64,000 nt of DNA from Theropithecus gelada. Lineage: Eukaryota; Chordata; Mammalia; Primates; Cercopithecidae. The DNA is taken from positions 127,854,086 to 127,918,085 of the forward strand of contig NC_037669.1 in assembly GCF_003255815.1 (NCBI RefSeq), given 5' to 3'. Position numbers and translations under genes: made by a program. The stretch's first letter is position 1; each line of letters begins with the position of its first letter. The notes beneath the pieces were generated by a model. The model was not told the origin of the DNA and searched no databases. It saw only the letters and a program-made list of their open reading frames with translations. Of this stretch, positions 46,259 to 58,765 are shown piece by piece.

Positions 46259-48483
46259 AGATTGACTCTAAATTATGTTTCTAATTGACTGTTGAGGGGA
46301 AGACTGGGGATTCATGGCATCAAAGCAATACTAGGAAAAAAATAAAGAGGGGTGCAAGGCAATTGTAGAATTAGCTTTAGTCTTTTTTTAAGTCTTTGAT
46401 TGGTTGAATTTGTTTTAATACATGATGATACCATTGTTATACATTGTATCATATTCTTTTACAAAATGTACATCTGGTTGAAGTCGGGAAGAATTTTGCA
46501 ATTCTGTTCTACTCAACCCAAAATAAAAAGTTTTATTTAATGGTAATTACAAATTGAGGTAAATATTTAAGAAACACCCAAGTCATTCTGACAATTACTT
46601 TGCTCACAAACACCAAAAGCATTCTTGAAATTCCTCCTCTGGATAAGGAGAAGAAAAAGAGTAGATGAATAGAACTAGGCATCACCTTTCTCTCACATCC
46701 ATTCAGCTCTGGTTTAAGTATATTCTGACTCCTGCACTGGGATGAAAGACCTGGGCTATTTTCTATGCAGAGAGAAATGGAGGCAGCTTCAGAAGACAGC
46801 AAGGATGAAGGACATTCCTAGACACAGAGAGTCTTTGCCATTTTTATGAACAGAGGAGAAGGAAGCAGTGGAGTATGAAATTAAACAAAGTTCTAAAGAG
46901 ATGAGATTAAATGTCCTGACTAAGGCTTTAGATTTTAAAATTGTGTAGGGTAATTCCTTCTTACAGAGAAAGGATGAAAGAAAATGAAGACAGGTGTTTA
47001 TATCAGTCTTTATGTTATGTTTTGTTGTTCATCAGTCAAGAACTAATGTGCCTATAGGAAATCTGGATGCTTAGAGAAAGTTTTCTGGATTTAAAGATGG
47101 TGAGAGAAAGTTTGGGGCATTCAATTTCGATGTGCCCTCCACTTTTAATACCGTTAAGCAATTCGGAATGTATTAAAATTACTGAAGCATTGGCTATACA
47201 TACATTTATTTTATGAAGCAAAATGAATTCTGAGCAACTTAAATACTTACTTGAGAATACAGAACTGGATGAATTCTGACTCTTTTCCTTGCAATCATAG
47301 ATCATAGTAGAAAAGAGAAGGGCAGCCCCAGACCAATACAAAGCTCTAAGAGTATATAACCTGTGACTACCTCAATGGGGGAAAATGTCATTAATACAGT
47401 AATTTTCACAAGAATTTTCCACTGATTAAAAAAAGTACACACGTTTTAAATCTTCCTCCCATTGAAGTTGCCACTTGACAACTTTTTGCAATTTTTACAA
47501 ACATCATTACTAACCACAATCTTATCTAGGACATGATGTCCAATTGTACATATTTTAAAATCTGCAGTTTTTATTTACCTTTTAGGTTTTTTCCTTCTGA
47601 CATGCTCACCCTACCATCATGGTGAAAGATTATGTGTTCTGATTCATGATAGTGGCTACCAGTGCTTCTCATTATGTGTTACTTTCTATGAAGGCCACAA
47701 AATCTGCCACCTAGCAGTCCTTTCCATTTGAGTGACAGCATGTGTTTCAGTGAAGAAACTCCTTTAGCTGACTCCTGCCCTGAAGTCACTGTCAGTTCCT
47801 TGAAAATTGTGCCTCCAGAGAATGAGTGAACATTAGTAACTTTGTCATATATGCTTCCAAAAAACCTCAGCTTTTTCTTGACTATTATATTTTTCTATGC
47901 TTGCACAAATTATGTTACTGAAAAGCAACAAAATTATCCTATCTAGCTCCTCTCTCAATATTGATAGTATATGTCTGTGGTGAATCTATTCCAAATTTTT
48001 GTTTATTAATATCCTTTTTTTAAAAAATTCAATTGTATGTGTGTGTGTTTTAACATTTTAAACTTCTCCCTTAGTTGGTCTCTTTTCTTTTCACCCCATA
48101 TAGTACCAGTAGTCTTTTATTCAATTGTAATTTATTTATTGTGCTTAGCCTTTGTTCTATATCCCACATTCTTTATATACTTAATAACAAATACTCCTCT
48201 ATTTAATTTTGTGAAGTCATCCACAATGAGAGGAATCTGTATAGACTTGTACCATGATTGTGTTCACTTTCATTACTCTAGCAACTACTTTCTACTAGGA
48301 AATTATCTAACTAGTGCCTAGAATTGAAACTTCCATTTCCTGCCAAGCTCTCCTTTGCCATGGTTCATTTTTCCTGAGCCATTCCTTAGATATTAAACCC
48401 AGTTATTTTTTTCAACACATGGTTCACAGACAACACTTTTATGTTCACTTTTGATTTGTATTTTTGCCTAAAATTGTACATTT
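46259..48483. other. AT-rich DNA, mostly unique
   Basis: No gene recognised; frames at 46533-46802, 47036-47341 and 48037-48321 have no recognisable motifs. Confidence 0.5.
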
Positions 48484-49027
48484 TATTTTTTAATTTTTAA
48501 AATTTTTATGTGTACATAGTAGATGTATATATTTATGGGGTATACAAGAAGTTTTGATACAGGTATGCAATGTGAAATGTGCACATCATGGAGAATGCTA
48601 GCCATTCACCCAAACATTTATCCTTTGGGTTACAAATGATCCAATTACATCCTTTAAGTCACTTGAAAATATAGGATTAATATATTATTGACTACAGTCA
48701 CCCTACTGTGCTATCAAAGAGTAGGACTTATTGACTCTAAGTTTTTGTACCCATTATCCACCCCTCCTCCCCCTAACCCCCACTACCCTTTACGGCCCAT
48801 AGTAACCATCTTTTTACTCTCTATTACCATGAGTTCGATTGTGTTGATCTTGAGATCCCACAAATAAGTCAGAATACGTGATGATTGTCTTTCTGTTCCT
48901 GACTTATTCACTTAACGTAATAACCTCTAGTTCTATCCATGTTGTTGCAGATCACTAAATCCCATTCTTTTTCATGGCTGAATAGTATTTCATTGTGTAT
49001 ATGTACCACATTTTCTTTATTCATTAA

Positions 49028-49398
49028 TGTGATTTGGCTCTGTGTCCCCACCCAAATCTCATCTCAAATTGTAATCCCCACTTGTTGAATGGGGGACCTG
49101 ATGGGAGGTGATTGAATCATGGGTGCAGTTTCCCCCATGCTGTTCTTATGATAATGAGGGAGTTGTCATGAGAGTTGATGGTTTTAAAAGTGCTTGGCAG
49201 TTCCCCTTTCATTCACTCTTCCCTTTACTCCCACTGCTATGTAAGATGTGCCTTGCTTCCCCTTCTCCTTCCACTATGATTGTAAGTTTTCTGAGGCTTC
49301 CAAGTCGTGCAGAACTGTGAGTTAATTAAATATCTTTCCTATATAAATTACTCAGTCTCAGGCATTTCCTTATAGCAGTGTGAAAACAGCCTAATACA
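49028..49398 (+). mobile_element. THE1-type 5' LTR
   Basis: TGTGATTTGGCTCTGTGTCC, CAAATCTCATCTCAAATTGT, GGTGATTGAATCATGGGTGC, TTCTGAGGCTTCCAAGTCGT and CAGTCTCAGGCATTTCCTTA, ending CCTAATACA. Sense on +. Confidence 0.93.
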
Positions 49399-51029
49399 AA
49401 TAATTGTTACCAAGGTAGTAGGTCATTGCTGTAAAGATAAACTGAAAATATGGAAACTACTTTGGAACTGGGTAACAGGCAGAGGTTGGAACAGTATGGA
49501 AGGCTCAGAAAAAGACAGAAAGATGTGAGAAAGTTTGGAATTTCCTATAAACGAATGTTTTTGACCAAAATACTCATAGTGATATGAACAATGAAGTGCA
49601 GGTTGAGCTAGTCTCAAATGGAGATGAGCAACTTACTGGGAACTGGAGTAAAGGTGATTCTTCCTAGCTTTATGGTTTAGCAAAAAGAATAGTAATATTT
49701 TTTCCCTGCCCTAGATGCCTGTGGAACTTTGAACTTGAGAGAGATGATTTATGGTATCTGGCAAAAAATAAAAATAAAAATAAAAAATAAAAACTAAGCA
49801 ACAAAGCATTGAAAGAGTGACTTGAGTGTTCTTAAAAGCATTCTATTTTATTAATTCACAAAGATATGGTTTGGAATCAGAACTTATGTATAAAAGGTAA
49901 ATACAGCATAAAATTTCGGAAAATTTGCAGCATGACGATGCGATAGAAAAGAGAAACCCATTTTCTGAGGAGAAGTTCAAACTGGCTGCAGAAATGTGCA
50001 TAAGTAACGAGGAGACAAACGTTAATTACCAAGATAATATGGAAAATGTCTCCAGGGCATGTCAGGGATCTTTGCAGCATCACCTACCAGTCAGGAGGCT
50101 TAGGAGGGAAAAAGTGGCTTCCTGGACTGGGCCCAGGGCCCTGCTGCTCTGCGCAGCTTTGCAACTTGGTGCTCTGTGTCCTAGACACTCTAGCTTCAGT
50201 CATGGCTAAAAGGGAACCAGGTACAGCTCAAGTCATTGCTTTAGAGGATGCAAGACCCAAACTTTGGCAGCTTCCATATGGTTTGGGGCCTGCAGGTGCA
50301 CAGATATGAGTTGACTTTTGGGAACCTCTACCTAGATTTCAGAGGATATATGAAAACACCAGAATGTCCAAACAGAAGCTTGCTGAAGAGTTGGAGCCCT
50401 CATGGAAAACCTCTAATAGAGCAATGCAGAGGGGAAATGTGGGGTTGGAGCCCCCATACAGAGCGCCTACTGGGGCACTACCTAGAGGAGCTGTGAGAAG
50501 AAGGCCACCATCCTCCAAATGCGAGAAAGGTAGATCCGCCAACAGCTTGTGCCATGAACCTGAAAAGTTGCAGGCACTCAATGCCAGCCTGTGAAGGCAG
50601 CTGCAGGGGCTGTACCCTGCAGGGCTATAGGGTTGGAACTTCCCAAGGTTGTGGGGCCTATCCCTTGTATCATAATGCTCTGTATGTGAAACCTGTAGTC
50701 AAAGGAGATTATTTAAGAGTTTTACAATCTGGTAACTGCCCTGCTGCATTTTGGACTTTCATGCGGCCTATTTTGGCTGATTTCTCTGATTTGGAATAGG
50801 AACATTTAGCCAATGCCTGTACCTCCATTGCATCTTGGAAGTAACTAACTTGCTTTTGATTTTAAAGGCTCATAGGCAAAAGGGTCTTGCCTTGACTCAG
50901 ATAAGACTTTGAAATTGGACTTGAATTAATGCTGGAATTAGTTTAGACTTTGGAGGATTATTGGGAAGGCATAAGTCGTTTTGAAAATGTGAAAAGAGTA
51001 TGAGATTTGGGAGTGACCTGGGACAGAAT
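49399..51029 (+). mobile_element. MaLR (THE1-type) internal region
   Basis: The internal region is essentially complete: GGGTAACAGGCAGAGGTTGG, GTTTGGAATTTCCTATAAAC, TGACGATGCGATAGAAAAGA, ATGTCTCCAGGGCATGTCAG, TGGAGCCCCCATACAGAGCG, TGCATTTTGGACTTTCATGC. MaLR elements are non-autonomous and have no full gag or pol. The overlapping short frames here do not encode a recognisable protein. Confidence 0.9.
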
Positions 51030-51398
51030 AAAATGGTTTGGCTCTGTGTTCCCACCCTGATCTCATCTCAAATTGTAATCCTCATGTGTCAAGGTAGAGA
51101 ACTAGTGGGAGGTGATTGAATCATGGGGGCAGTTTTCCCCATGCTCTTTGCATTATAGTGATGGAAGTCTCAGAAGAACTGATGACTTTAAAAGTGTTTG
51201 GCAGTTCTTACTTCATTCACTCTTCTCTCCAGCTGGCAAATAAGACATTCCTTGCTTCCTATTCTCTTTCTATCATGATTGTAAGTTTTCTGAGGCCTCC
51301 TCAGCCATGCAGAACTGTGCATCAGTTAAACCACTTTTCTTTATGAATTACTTAGTCTCAGGCATTTCTTTATAGCTGCATGAAAACAGCCTAATATG
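51030..51398 (+). mobile_element. THE1-type 3' LTR
   Basis: TAAAATGGTTTGGCTCTGTG, GTGGGAGGTGATTGAATCAT, TTCTGAGGCCTCCTCAGCCA, then CCTAATATG. It differs from the 5' LTR at many sites, so both have aged since insertion. Confidence 0.93.
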
Positions 51399-52985
51399 TC
51401 CATTCATTTGTTGATGGACATTTAGGTTGCTTTCAAATCTTGGCTATTATAAATAGTGCAGCAACAAACATAACAGTGCAGGTATCTCTTCAATATATTG
51501 TTTTTCTTTCTTTTGTGTCTGTACCTAGCAGTAGCATTGCTTGATCACATAGTACGTCAATTTAATTTTTCAATACACTTACAAATTGCTCTACATCATT
51601 GTACTAACTTAAATTCCCACCAACAGTGTACAAAAGTTTTCTTTCTTCCACATCCTAGCCAGCATTTGTTATTGTCTGTCTTTTGGAATATAAGCCAATT
51701 TAATGACAATGAAATCATATCACATTGTAGTTTTGAGTTACATTTCTCTGATGATCAGTGACATTGAGCTGTTTTTCATATGCCTGTTTGCCATTTGTAT
51801 GTCTTCTTTTGAGGAATGTATATTCTAATTTTTTCCCCATCATTTTATTAGATTATTATTTTTTTCTTCTGTGGAGTTGTTTGGGTTCATTATATATTCT
51901 GTTACTCATGCCTTGTTTGATGGATAATTTCTAACTATTTTCTCTCATTCTATTGGCTGGCTCTTCATTTTGTTGATTATTTTCTTTGCTATGCAGAGGG
52001 TTTTTTAAACTTGTGATTTCATTTGTCAATGTTTGCTTTGGTTGCTTGTGCAAATTTTTGCCCAGATCAATATCCTGAAGAGTTTTCTCAATGTTTTCTT
52101 TTAGTAGTTACATAGTTTGATGTCTTTGATTTGGACTTTTAATCCATTTTGATTTGATTATTGTATTTGGCAAAAAATAGGGATCTAGTTTCATTCTTCA
52201 GCACATAGATATTCAGGTTTCCCAGCACCATTTATTGTAGTGACTGTCTTTCCCCAGAGTATGGTTTTGGCACCTTTGTTAAAAATGTGTTGCCTGTAAG
52301 TGTATGAATTTGTTTCTGGGTTCTCTATTTTTTCCATTGGTTTATGTGCCTAGTTTTATGCCAGTACCATATTGTTTTGATTACTATAGTGCTGTAGTAT
52401 AATTTGAGGCCAGGTAATGTGATTCCTCCAGTTTTGTTATTTTTGCTTAAAATAGCTTTGACTATTCTGGGCATTTTGTGCTTTCTTATAAATTTTAGAA
52501 TTTTTTTTTCTATTTCTATGAGGAATGGCATTGGTATTTTGATTGGAATTGCATTGAATCTATATATTGCTTTGGGTAGTATAGACATTGTAACAATATT
52601 GATTTTTCCAATCCATGAAAGTAAAATATATTTTCATTTTTTGTGTTCTTTTTAATGTCCTTCACCAGTGTTTTTTGTTTGTTTGTTTGTTTGCTTTTTT
52701 TATAGAGGTCTTTCACTTCTTCAGTTAATTCCCTAGGTATTTAATTTTGTGCCTGGCTGTTGTAAATGAAATTACTTTTTAATTTCGTTTTCACATTGTT
52801 CACTTTGATGTATAGAATTTCTACTAATTTTGGTATGCTGATTTTGTATCCTGCAACACTACTTGATTTTTTTTATCAGTTCTTTTAGCTTTCTTGTGGA
52901 TTCTTTAAGTTTTTCTTGTATAAGATCATATTATCTGCAAACAAGGAAAATTTTATTTATTTCTTTCAAAACTTCCAAATGATTT

Positions 52986-53279
52986 AGTTTCAGTTCTGGT
53001 TTTTTAATGGTATTTGGCATTTGTGTCCCAGTTTCTAGGAAGAGTTACTCAATTATTGTTGTAAAGGTCTATGTAAAGCTTTAATTGTACACTCCTTAAT
53101 ATTTCTGAATGCCTATTGCTTTCATTTTAAGAGTCATCTGATGCACTTCTTTCAAGGTTCTCTTTCCTAAATAAATTATTTTGGGTCTGCATATTTCTCA
53201 CTAATCTGCATATGAATAAAATAATTTCCTCTTTATTTTCTCATCTCTATGAACATTTAATTCTTATTATTGTCTGATA
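52986..53279. other. AT-rich DNA, unrecognised
   Basis: Nothing recognised. Confidence 0.45.
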
Positions 53280-53440
53280 CTGGCCTAGACAATAGTTTTA
53301 CAAACTTCTTGAATGAAAAAATTACCTGAGTTATTTATAAAAATAGAACTTTTCCGTACCATCCTCCAGCTCTTAAATTCAGTGGGTATGGGATAAGACT
53401 TGAGCATTTCTATTTTTCTTAAATATTGTATGCTGATATG
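53280..53440. mobile_element. MER5A-like hAT DNA transposon fragment
   Basis: TTACAAACTTCTTGAATGAA, TTATTTATAAAAATAGAACT and CTCTTAAATTCAGTGGGTAT, then GAGCATTTCTATTTTTCTTA resemble the MER5A order (tissue of AACTTGTTAGAAATGCA-like and CTACTGAATCAG-like words). Eroded. Confidence 0.45.
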
Positions 53441-53849
53441 TACCATCAGAGAACTATGGGGGAAAGATAGGTACCAGTCACCTAACATTAAGGCTTTCAT
53501 CATAAGAAAACTCTCCCTCTTAATTCTCTTTCTCTCTGATTATCCTATATTTTCAGAGTAAAAAACCAATCTTGAGATACGGTTTTCATTCATGAGACTA
53601 TAGTAAAGATATTTTATTTATTTTGTAAGGGCTTTACACTACTTTTTAGTTAACATGATTATCATGACTAAGAGCAAACACCCTTAGTGGATTTTTCAAC
53701 TTCTATTCATAGTGAACCCATTTAACTTCCTTTCCACAGAAATAATTTAGTTATTAAGAAGCACCTAAATTATCTCACTCTGGCAAAAATAAAAATTCCA
53801 TATTCTCTTCCTATAATTCCTGCTAAATATTTAATTTTCAGATATATCA

Positions 53850-53942
53850 GTCTCTCTCTCTCTCTCTCACTACTCTCTCTCTCCATATTTAAATTGTGTG
53901 TATGTGTGTGTGTGCATGTGTGTGTGTGTGTGTGTGTGTGTG
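53850..53942. repeat. (TC)n and (TG)n microsatellites
   Basis: Interrupted TC units at 53850-53884 are followed, after a short link, by interrupted TG units at 53896-53942. Confidence 0.93.
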
Positions 53943-54910
53943 ACAGCCTGTCTGTGTTTGGACAATTTGAATTAGGTAGGTAACCCTTATTTCTCCCCAC
54001 CATAAATTGGTGACCAATTTGAGACATTAGACATTATGTTCATACAGAATTAGCTAAACTTTTTCAGATTTCAGACTCTGTCAGCTCTCATTAAGGTGTA
54101 GAAAAATGGAAATAACAGTAGTCTTTACCTAATAACAAAAATATTCTGTTTAATAGGCAAAATCACAATTTTTCTTGAGCCCATTAAGCAACTGAGATCA
54201 GAGGAAAATCAACTAACCTGAAATCCAAGAATGAGACTTACCTCTAAGGAAAAAGAAGATAAGAGCTCCTGTTTACCTGGGATGGATGTCAAGTGCCAGT
54301 GAAAATAATGCAGTTAAAATATTTAACAAATTGATACAGGCAGAGTTTAGGGTGGCATGAGACTTTGCAACTCTTCAGAAACACAGATACAGTGCAATTA
54401 CCCACATGTGGCTCTTCTCCATTCCTCTCATTATGCACCCATAATAGTAAAGATTAGAGACATGAAGAAATTTCATGAGACTTCATAGAAAAGCATCCCC
54501 TACAGCCCCTGTGGTACAGGATGAGGAAGAGAGACCATAGTCAATGAAAGAAAAGGAAAATACTCCACTTTGATCTGTTTTCTCAATCAAACAAAAGCTT
54601 TAATCCACTGAGAGAAAGTCATATCTTCTTGAAGAACGTAACTTAGGAAACAGATACCATTGGAGAAATGAAACAAAAGGAAACAAAACAAAACAAAGAC
54701 AAGCCTATATCTTTGGAATACATCAGTGATAGGTACAGAATGAGGAAAGTGTGGAATCATAAAATAAGCCCCCTCTTGAAGCCCAGGAATGCACTTTCTT
54801 AAAACAAAGGCTCAGAGTAACAGACAATGTCCACATCCGCTTTCAAAAGTTAACAAGTATCCAGGAAAAAAAGTGACAGCATTCTACTATTGGGGGAATG
54901 TGTGGAGAGC
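53943..54910. other. Unrecognised DNA, possibly old L1M 5' region
   Basis: No gene. The stretch 54260-54840 has the moderately GC-rich texture of old L1 5' UTRs and lies upstream of the L1M at 57270, so it may be the far part of that copy, split by the L1PA insertion. This is weak. Confidence 0.3.
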
Positions 54911-56040
54911 TTGCAGATGACATGATTGTATATTTAGAAAACCCCATTGTCTCAGCCCAAAATCTCCTTAAGCTGATAAGCAACTTCAGCAAAGTCTCAG
55001 GATATAAAATTAATGTGCAAAAATCACAAGCATTCTTATACACCAGTAACAGACAAACAGAGAGCCAAATCATGAATGAACTTCCATCCACAATTGCTTC
55101 AAAGAGAATAAAATACCTAGGAATCCAACTTACAAGGGATGTAAAGGACCTCTTCAAGGAGAACTACAAACCACTGCTCAGTGAAATCAAAGAAGACACA
55201 AACAAATGGAAGAACATACCATGCTCATGGGTAGGAAGAATCAATATCGTGAAAATGGCCATACTGCCCAAGGTAATTTATAGATTCAATGCCATCCCCA
55301 TCAAGCTACCAATGAGTTTCTTCACAGAATTGGGAAAAACTGCTTTAAAGTTCATATGGAACCAAAAAAGAGCCCGCATCTCCAAGACAATCCTAAGTCA
55401 AAAGAACAAAGCTGGAGGCATCACGCTACCTGACTTCAAACTATACTACAAGGCTACAGTAACCAAAACAGCATGGTTCTGGTACCAAAACCGAGATATA
55501 GACCAATGGAACAGAACAGAGTCCTCAGAAATAATACCACACATCTACAGCCATCTGATCTTTGACAAACCTGAGAGAAACAAGAAATGGGGAAAGGATT
55601 CCCTATTTAATAAATGGTGCTGGGAAAATTGGCTAGCCATAAGTAGAAAGCTGAAACTGGATCCTTTCCTTACTCCGTATATGAAAATTAATTCAAGATG
55701 GATTAGAGACTTAAATGTTAGACCTAATACCATAAAAACCCTAGAAGAAAACCTAGGTAGTACCATTCAGGACATAGGCATGGGCAAAGACTTCATGTCT
55801 AAAACACCAAAAGCAACGGCAACAAAAGCCAAAATTGACAAATGGGATCTCATTAAACTAAAGAGCTTCTGCACAGCAAAAGAAACTACCATCAGAGTGA
55901 ACAGGCAACCTACAGAATGGGAGAAAATTTTTGCAATCTACTCATCTGACAAAGGGCTAATATCCAGAACCTACAAAGAACTCAAACAAATTTACAAGAA
56001 AAAACAAACAACCCCATCAAAAAGTGGGCAAAGGATATGA
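54898..56040 (+). pseudogene. L1 ORF2p C-terminal part, first open segment
   Basis: The 380-codon frame starts just upstream of the L1 breakpoint. From residue 5 on it is L1 ORF2p: LADDMIVYLENP carries the two aspartates of the RT active site, followed by the thumb-like region with GRINIVKMAILPKVIYRFNA (about residues 116-135). The endonuclease and most of the fingers/palm are missing. The frame ends early at 56040 because an A run near 55999-56004 seems one base short. A full ORF2p is about 1275 aa, with this box near residue 700, so the 380 plus 200 codons account for the whole remainder. Not functional alone. Confidence 0.93.
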
Positions 56041-56639
56041 ACAGACATTTCTCAAAAGAAAACATTCATACAGCCAACAGACACATGAAAAAATGCTCAT
56101 CATCACTGGCCATCAGAGAAATGCAAATCAAAACCACAATGAGATACCATCTCACACCAGTTAGAATGGCGATCTTTAAAAAGTCAGGAAACAACAGGTG
56201 CTGGAGAGGATGTGGAGAAATAGGAACACTTTTACACTGTTGGTGGGATTGTAAACTAGTTCAACCATTCTGGAAAACAGTATGGCGATTCCTCAAGGAT
56301 CTAGAACTAGATGTGCCATACGACCCAGCCATCCCATTACTGGGTATATACCCAAAGGATTATAAATCATGCTGCTATAAAGACACATGCACACGTATGT
56401 TTATTGTGGCACTATTCACAATAGCAAAGACTTGGAATCAACCCAAATGTCCATCAGTGACAGACTGGATTAAGAAAATGTGGCACATATACACCACGGA
56501 ATACTATGCAGCCCTAAAAAAGGATGAGTTTTTGTCCTTTGTAGAGACATGGATGCAGCTGGAAACCATCATTCTTAGCAAACTATCACAAGAACAGAAA
56601 ACCAAACACTGCATGTTCTCACTCATAGGTGGGAACTGA
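56037..56639 (+). pseudogene. L1 ORF2p C-terminal part, second open segment (shifted frame)
   Basis: 200 codons overlapping the previous segment by four bases (ATGA). It carries the ORF2p cysteine-rich region, C55-X3-C59-X7-H67-X4-C72, then AIPLLGIYPKDYKSCC and the C-terminal SLIGGN end with the normal stop. It continues the first segment after a one-base frame change. The Met start is incidental; there is no separate gene. Confidence 0.93.
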
Positions 56640-56745
56640 ACAATGCGATCACCTGGACTCGGGAAGGGGAACATCACACACCGGGGCCTATCATGGGGAA
56701 GGGGGAGGGGGGAGTTATTGCACTGGGAGTTATACCTGATGTAAA

Positions 56746-56781
56746 TGACGAGTTGATGGGTGGTGACGAGTTGATGGGTGC
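56746..56781 (+). repeat. 18-bp tandem duplication in the L1 3' UTR
   Basis: TGACGAGTTGATGGGTGG is followed at once by TGACGAGTTGATGGGTGC. The normal L1 3' UTR has this unit once. Confidence 0.93.
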
Positions 56782-56889
56782 AGCACAGCAACATGGCACA
56801 AATATACATATGTAACAAACCTGCACGTTATGCACATGTACCCTAGAACTTAAAGTATAATAATAATAAAAAATAAATTAAAAAAAAAG

Positions 56890-57269
56890 ATCTTCTTTGA
56901 GATATAGCTACAAAGAGAAAACTTAAAGCTGAGTATTTTGCAGACATTGAACAACACTCTTTGGAAAATCTATTCACAAAACATGCAAAAGTTAGCATTG
57001 ATGGAATTTGAAACGTACGGGACATGTGTTAGCAATAGTAAAATCCAAACTAAATTCCCGACAAGACCAACTCAAGCCTCCACAGTAAAGGTCTATTCAA
57101 AGATAAAGCATGCTAGTTTCCAGGCATAAATACAAATTAACTTCATCTGTTTCTTACTGTACTTTGCAATATGTTTACCTTTTCATAAAAACATATGAGC
57201 AAACAAACTGTTAAGAAAACAAGAGCTGTGAAGAGAAATACTGATAAATAGGAGCAGATCTAGATAAAG
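56890..57269. other. Unrecognised DNA, possibly old L1M 5' UTR
   Basis: No gene. It leads without a clear border into L1M-like sequence at 57270, so it may be the same element. Confidence 0.35.
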
Positions 57270-57572
57270 TGTGGATGCTAGAAGTATCTGTTAAGAGATT
57301 TAAAATAACTATTTATTAAAGGCTCCAATGAAAAATGTGAAAAATATGAATGATGAGATAGATAATTTCAGCAGGGAGATAAAAACAATTAGAAAAAATA
57401 AAAGGAAAATAGAAATGCAAAACATCGTAACACAATGACAAAAAAAACTCTCAGTAGACTTGACACTTTTGTGGAAATAATGAGTAAACGAGGACAGATA
57501 GTAAAACTTGGACAATTGAAGAACAAAGAAAAAAGTAGAAAGAATCCAGAACACAGAATCCAAGATATTTTT

Positions 57573-57868
57573 TTTTTTTTTTTTTTGAGACGGAGTCTTG
57601 CTCTGTCGCCCAGGCTGGAGTGCAGTGGCCGGATCTCAGCTCACTGCAAGCTCCGCCTCCCGGGTTCACGCCATTCTCCTGCCTCAGCCTCCCGAGTAGC
57701 TGGGACTACAGGCGCCCGCCACCGAGCCCGGCTAGTTTTTTGTATTTTTTAGTAGAGACGGGGTTTCACCGTGTCAGCCAGTATGGTCTCGATCTCCTGA
57801 CCTCGTGATCCGCCCGTCTCGGCCTCCCAAAGTGCTGGGATTACAGGCTTGAGCCACCGCGCCCGGCC
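57573..57868 (-). mobile_element. AluY (AluYR-like), young
   Basis: T run, GAGACGGAGTCTTGCTCTGT, CCGGATCTCAGCTCACTGCA, GGCTTGAGCCACCGCGCCCG. Target duplication AATCCAAGATATTTT lies at 57557-57571 and 57872-57886. Confidence 0.97.
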
Positions 57869-58726
57869 AGAAATCCAAGATATTTTTAATGGTATGTCAT
57901 TATCTAACTATCGGTTTCATTTAATATACATGTAGTTGCAATCCAAAACTGATAAAACAGAAAAATAGAGAAAATGTTTTAAAAACATGATTGCAAAAAT
58001 GTTTCTAAAATTAATGAAATATAACAAGAGCCAATTATCTAAGAAAGCACCCCAAATCTCAAAAAAACATGACCAGCAAAACAAAAGAGCAACAACGAAA
58101 TAACATGAAAGCTGTTAAAAAACAAAGACAAGTGGAAATATTGAAGGCAGCCAAAGAACAAATAACTTATTACATAAAAGGATGAAGAATAAGAAATAAA
58201 GTTCATTTTTCAACAAAAGCAATATAAGTCTGAAGACAATGTGACATTGTTAAGGGGCTGAAATAAAAATCTGTCAATTTAAATTCTATACTCAGTCATA
58301 GCATCTTTCCAAAGTGAAGGAGCAATGTGTTTTCAGACAATTTCAGAAGATTCAATAACGCTAAAATGTCAATTCTTCCTATGTTGACCAGTTGATTAAT
58401 TACAACCCCAATTAAATGCCTAAGTAGATGTTTTGAAAAAACTGCAAAACTGATTATTAAATTTATATTTAAACAGAAGAATTGGAATAGCCAAATTACT
58501 GGCTATTTAAAAAATACAATTTTAAAACAAAAATACTCAAATAACTCAAACCACCTTGTTTCAAAAGTTTCTTTAAATCTGCAATAACCCATGCAGTATA
58601 GTATTGAAGAAAAAAAGACATATCAGTCAATGAAACAATAAAGTGGACTTTACTAACCCTGTAGTATATTTTGTGGCCTCATTGGTCTTGGTCTGTTTTT
58701 GTACTAATCATGAGATAGAAAAAAAT

Positions 58727-58765
58727 GTATATATAATTATATATATATATATGTAATTATATATC
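58727..58765. repeat. (TA)n-rich microsatellite
   Basis: Nearly pure alternating A/T inside the old L1M. Confidence 0.85.

Larger units (their letters stand above)
48484..52985 (-). mobile_element. 5'-truncated L1 (L1PB-like) split by a THE1-like provirus
   Basis: Antisense 3' UTR and ORF2 end (48484-49027) continue after the provirus at 51399 with TCCATTCATTTGTTGATGGA, as L1 order demands. They run to the reverse-transcriptase region near 52985 (CTGCAAACAAGGAAAATTTT), where the L1 stops. Removing the provirus leaves about 2.1 kb. All frames are broken. Confidence 0.92.
54911..56889 (+). mobile_element. L1PA-type element, 5'-truncated, relatively young
   Basis: Begins abruptly inside the reverse-transcriptase active-site box (TTGCAGATGACATGATTG) and runs to the complete 3' UTR and A-rich tail at 56889. 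It is the best preserved L1 here: only one frame break was seen in about 580 codons. The 3' UTR holds a G-rich run (56682-56712) and an 18-bp tandem duplication (56746-56781). Confidence 0.97.

Noticed and set aside
49925..50799. Chain of overlapping 76-94-codon frames
   Set aside because: These fall within the THE1-type internal region, which is non-coding in MaLR elements.
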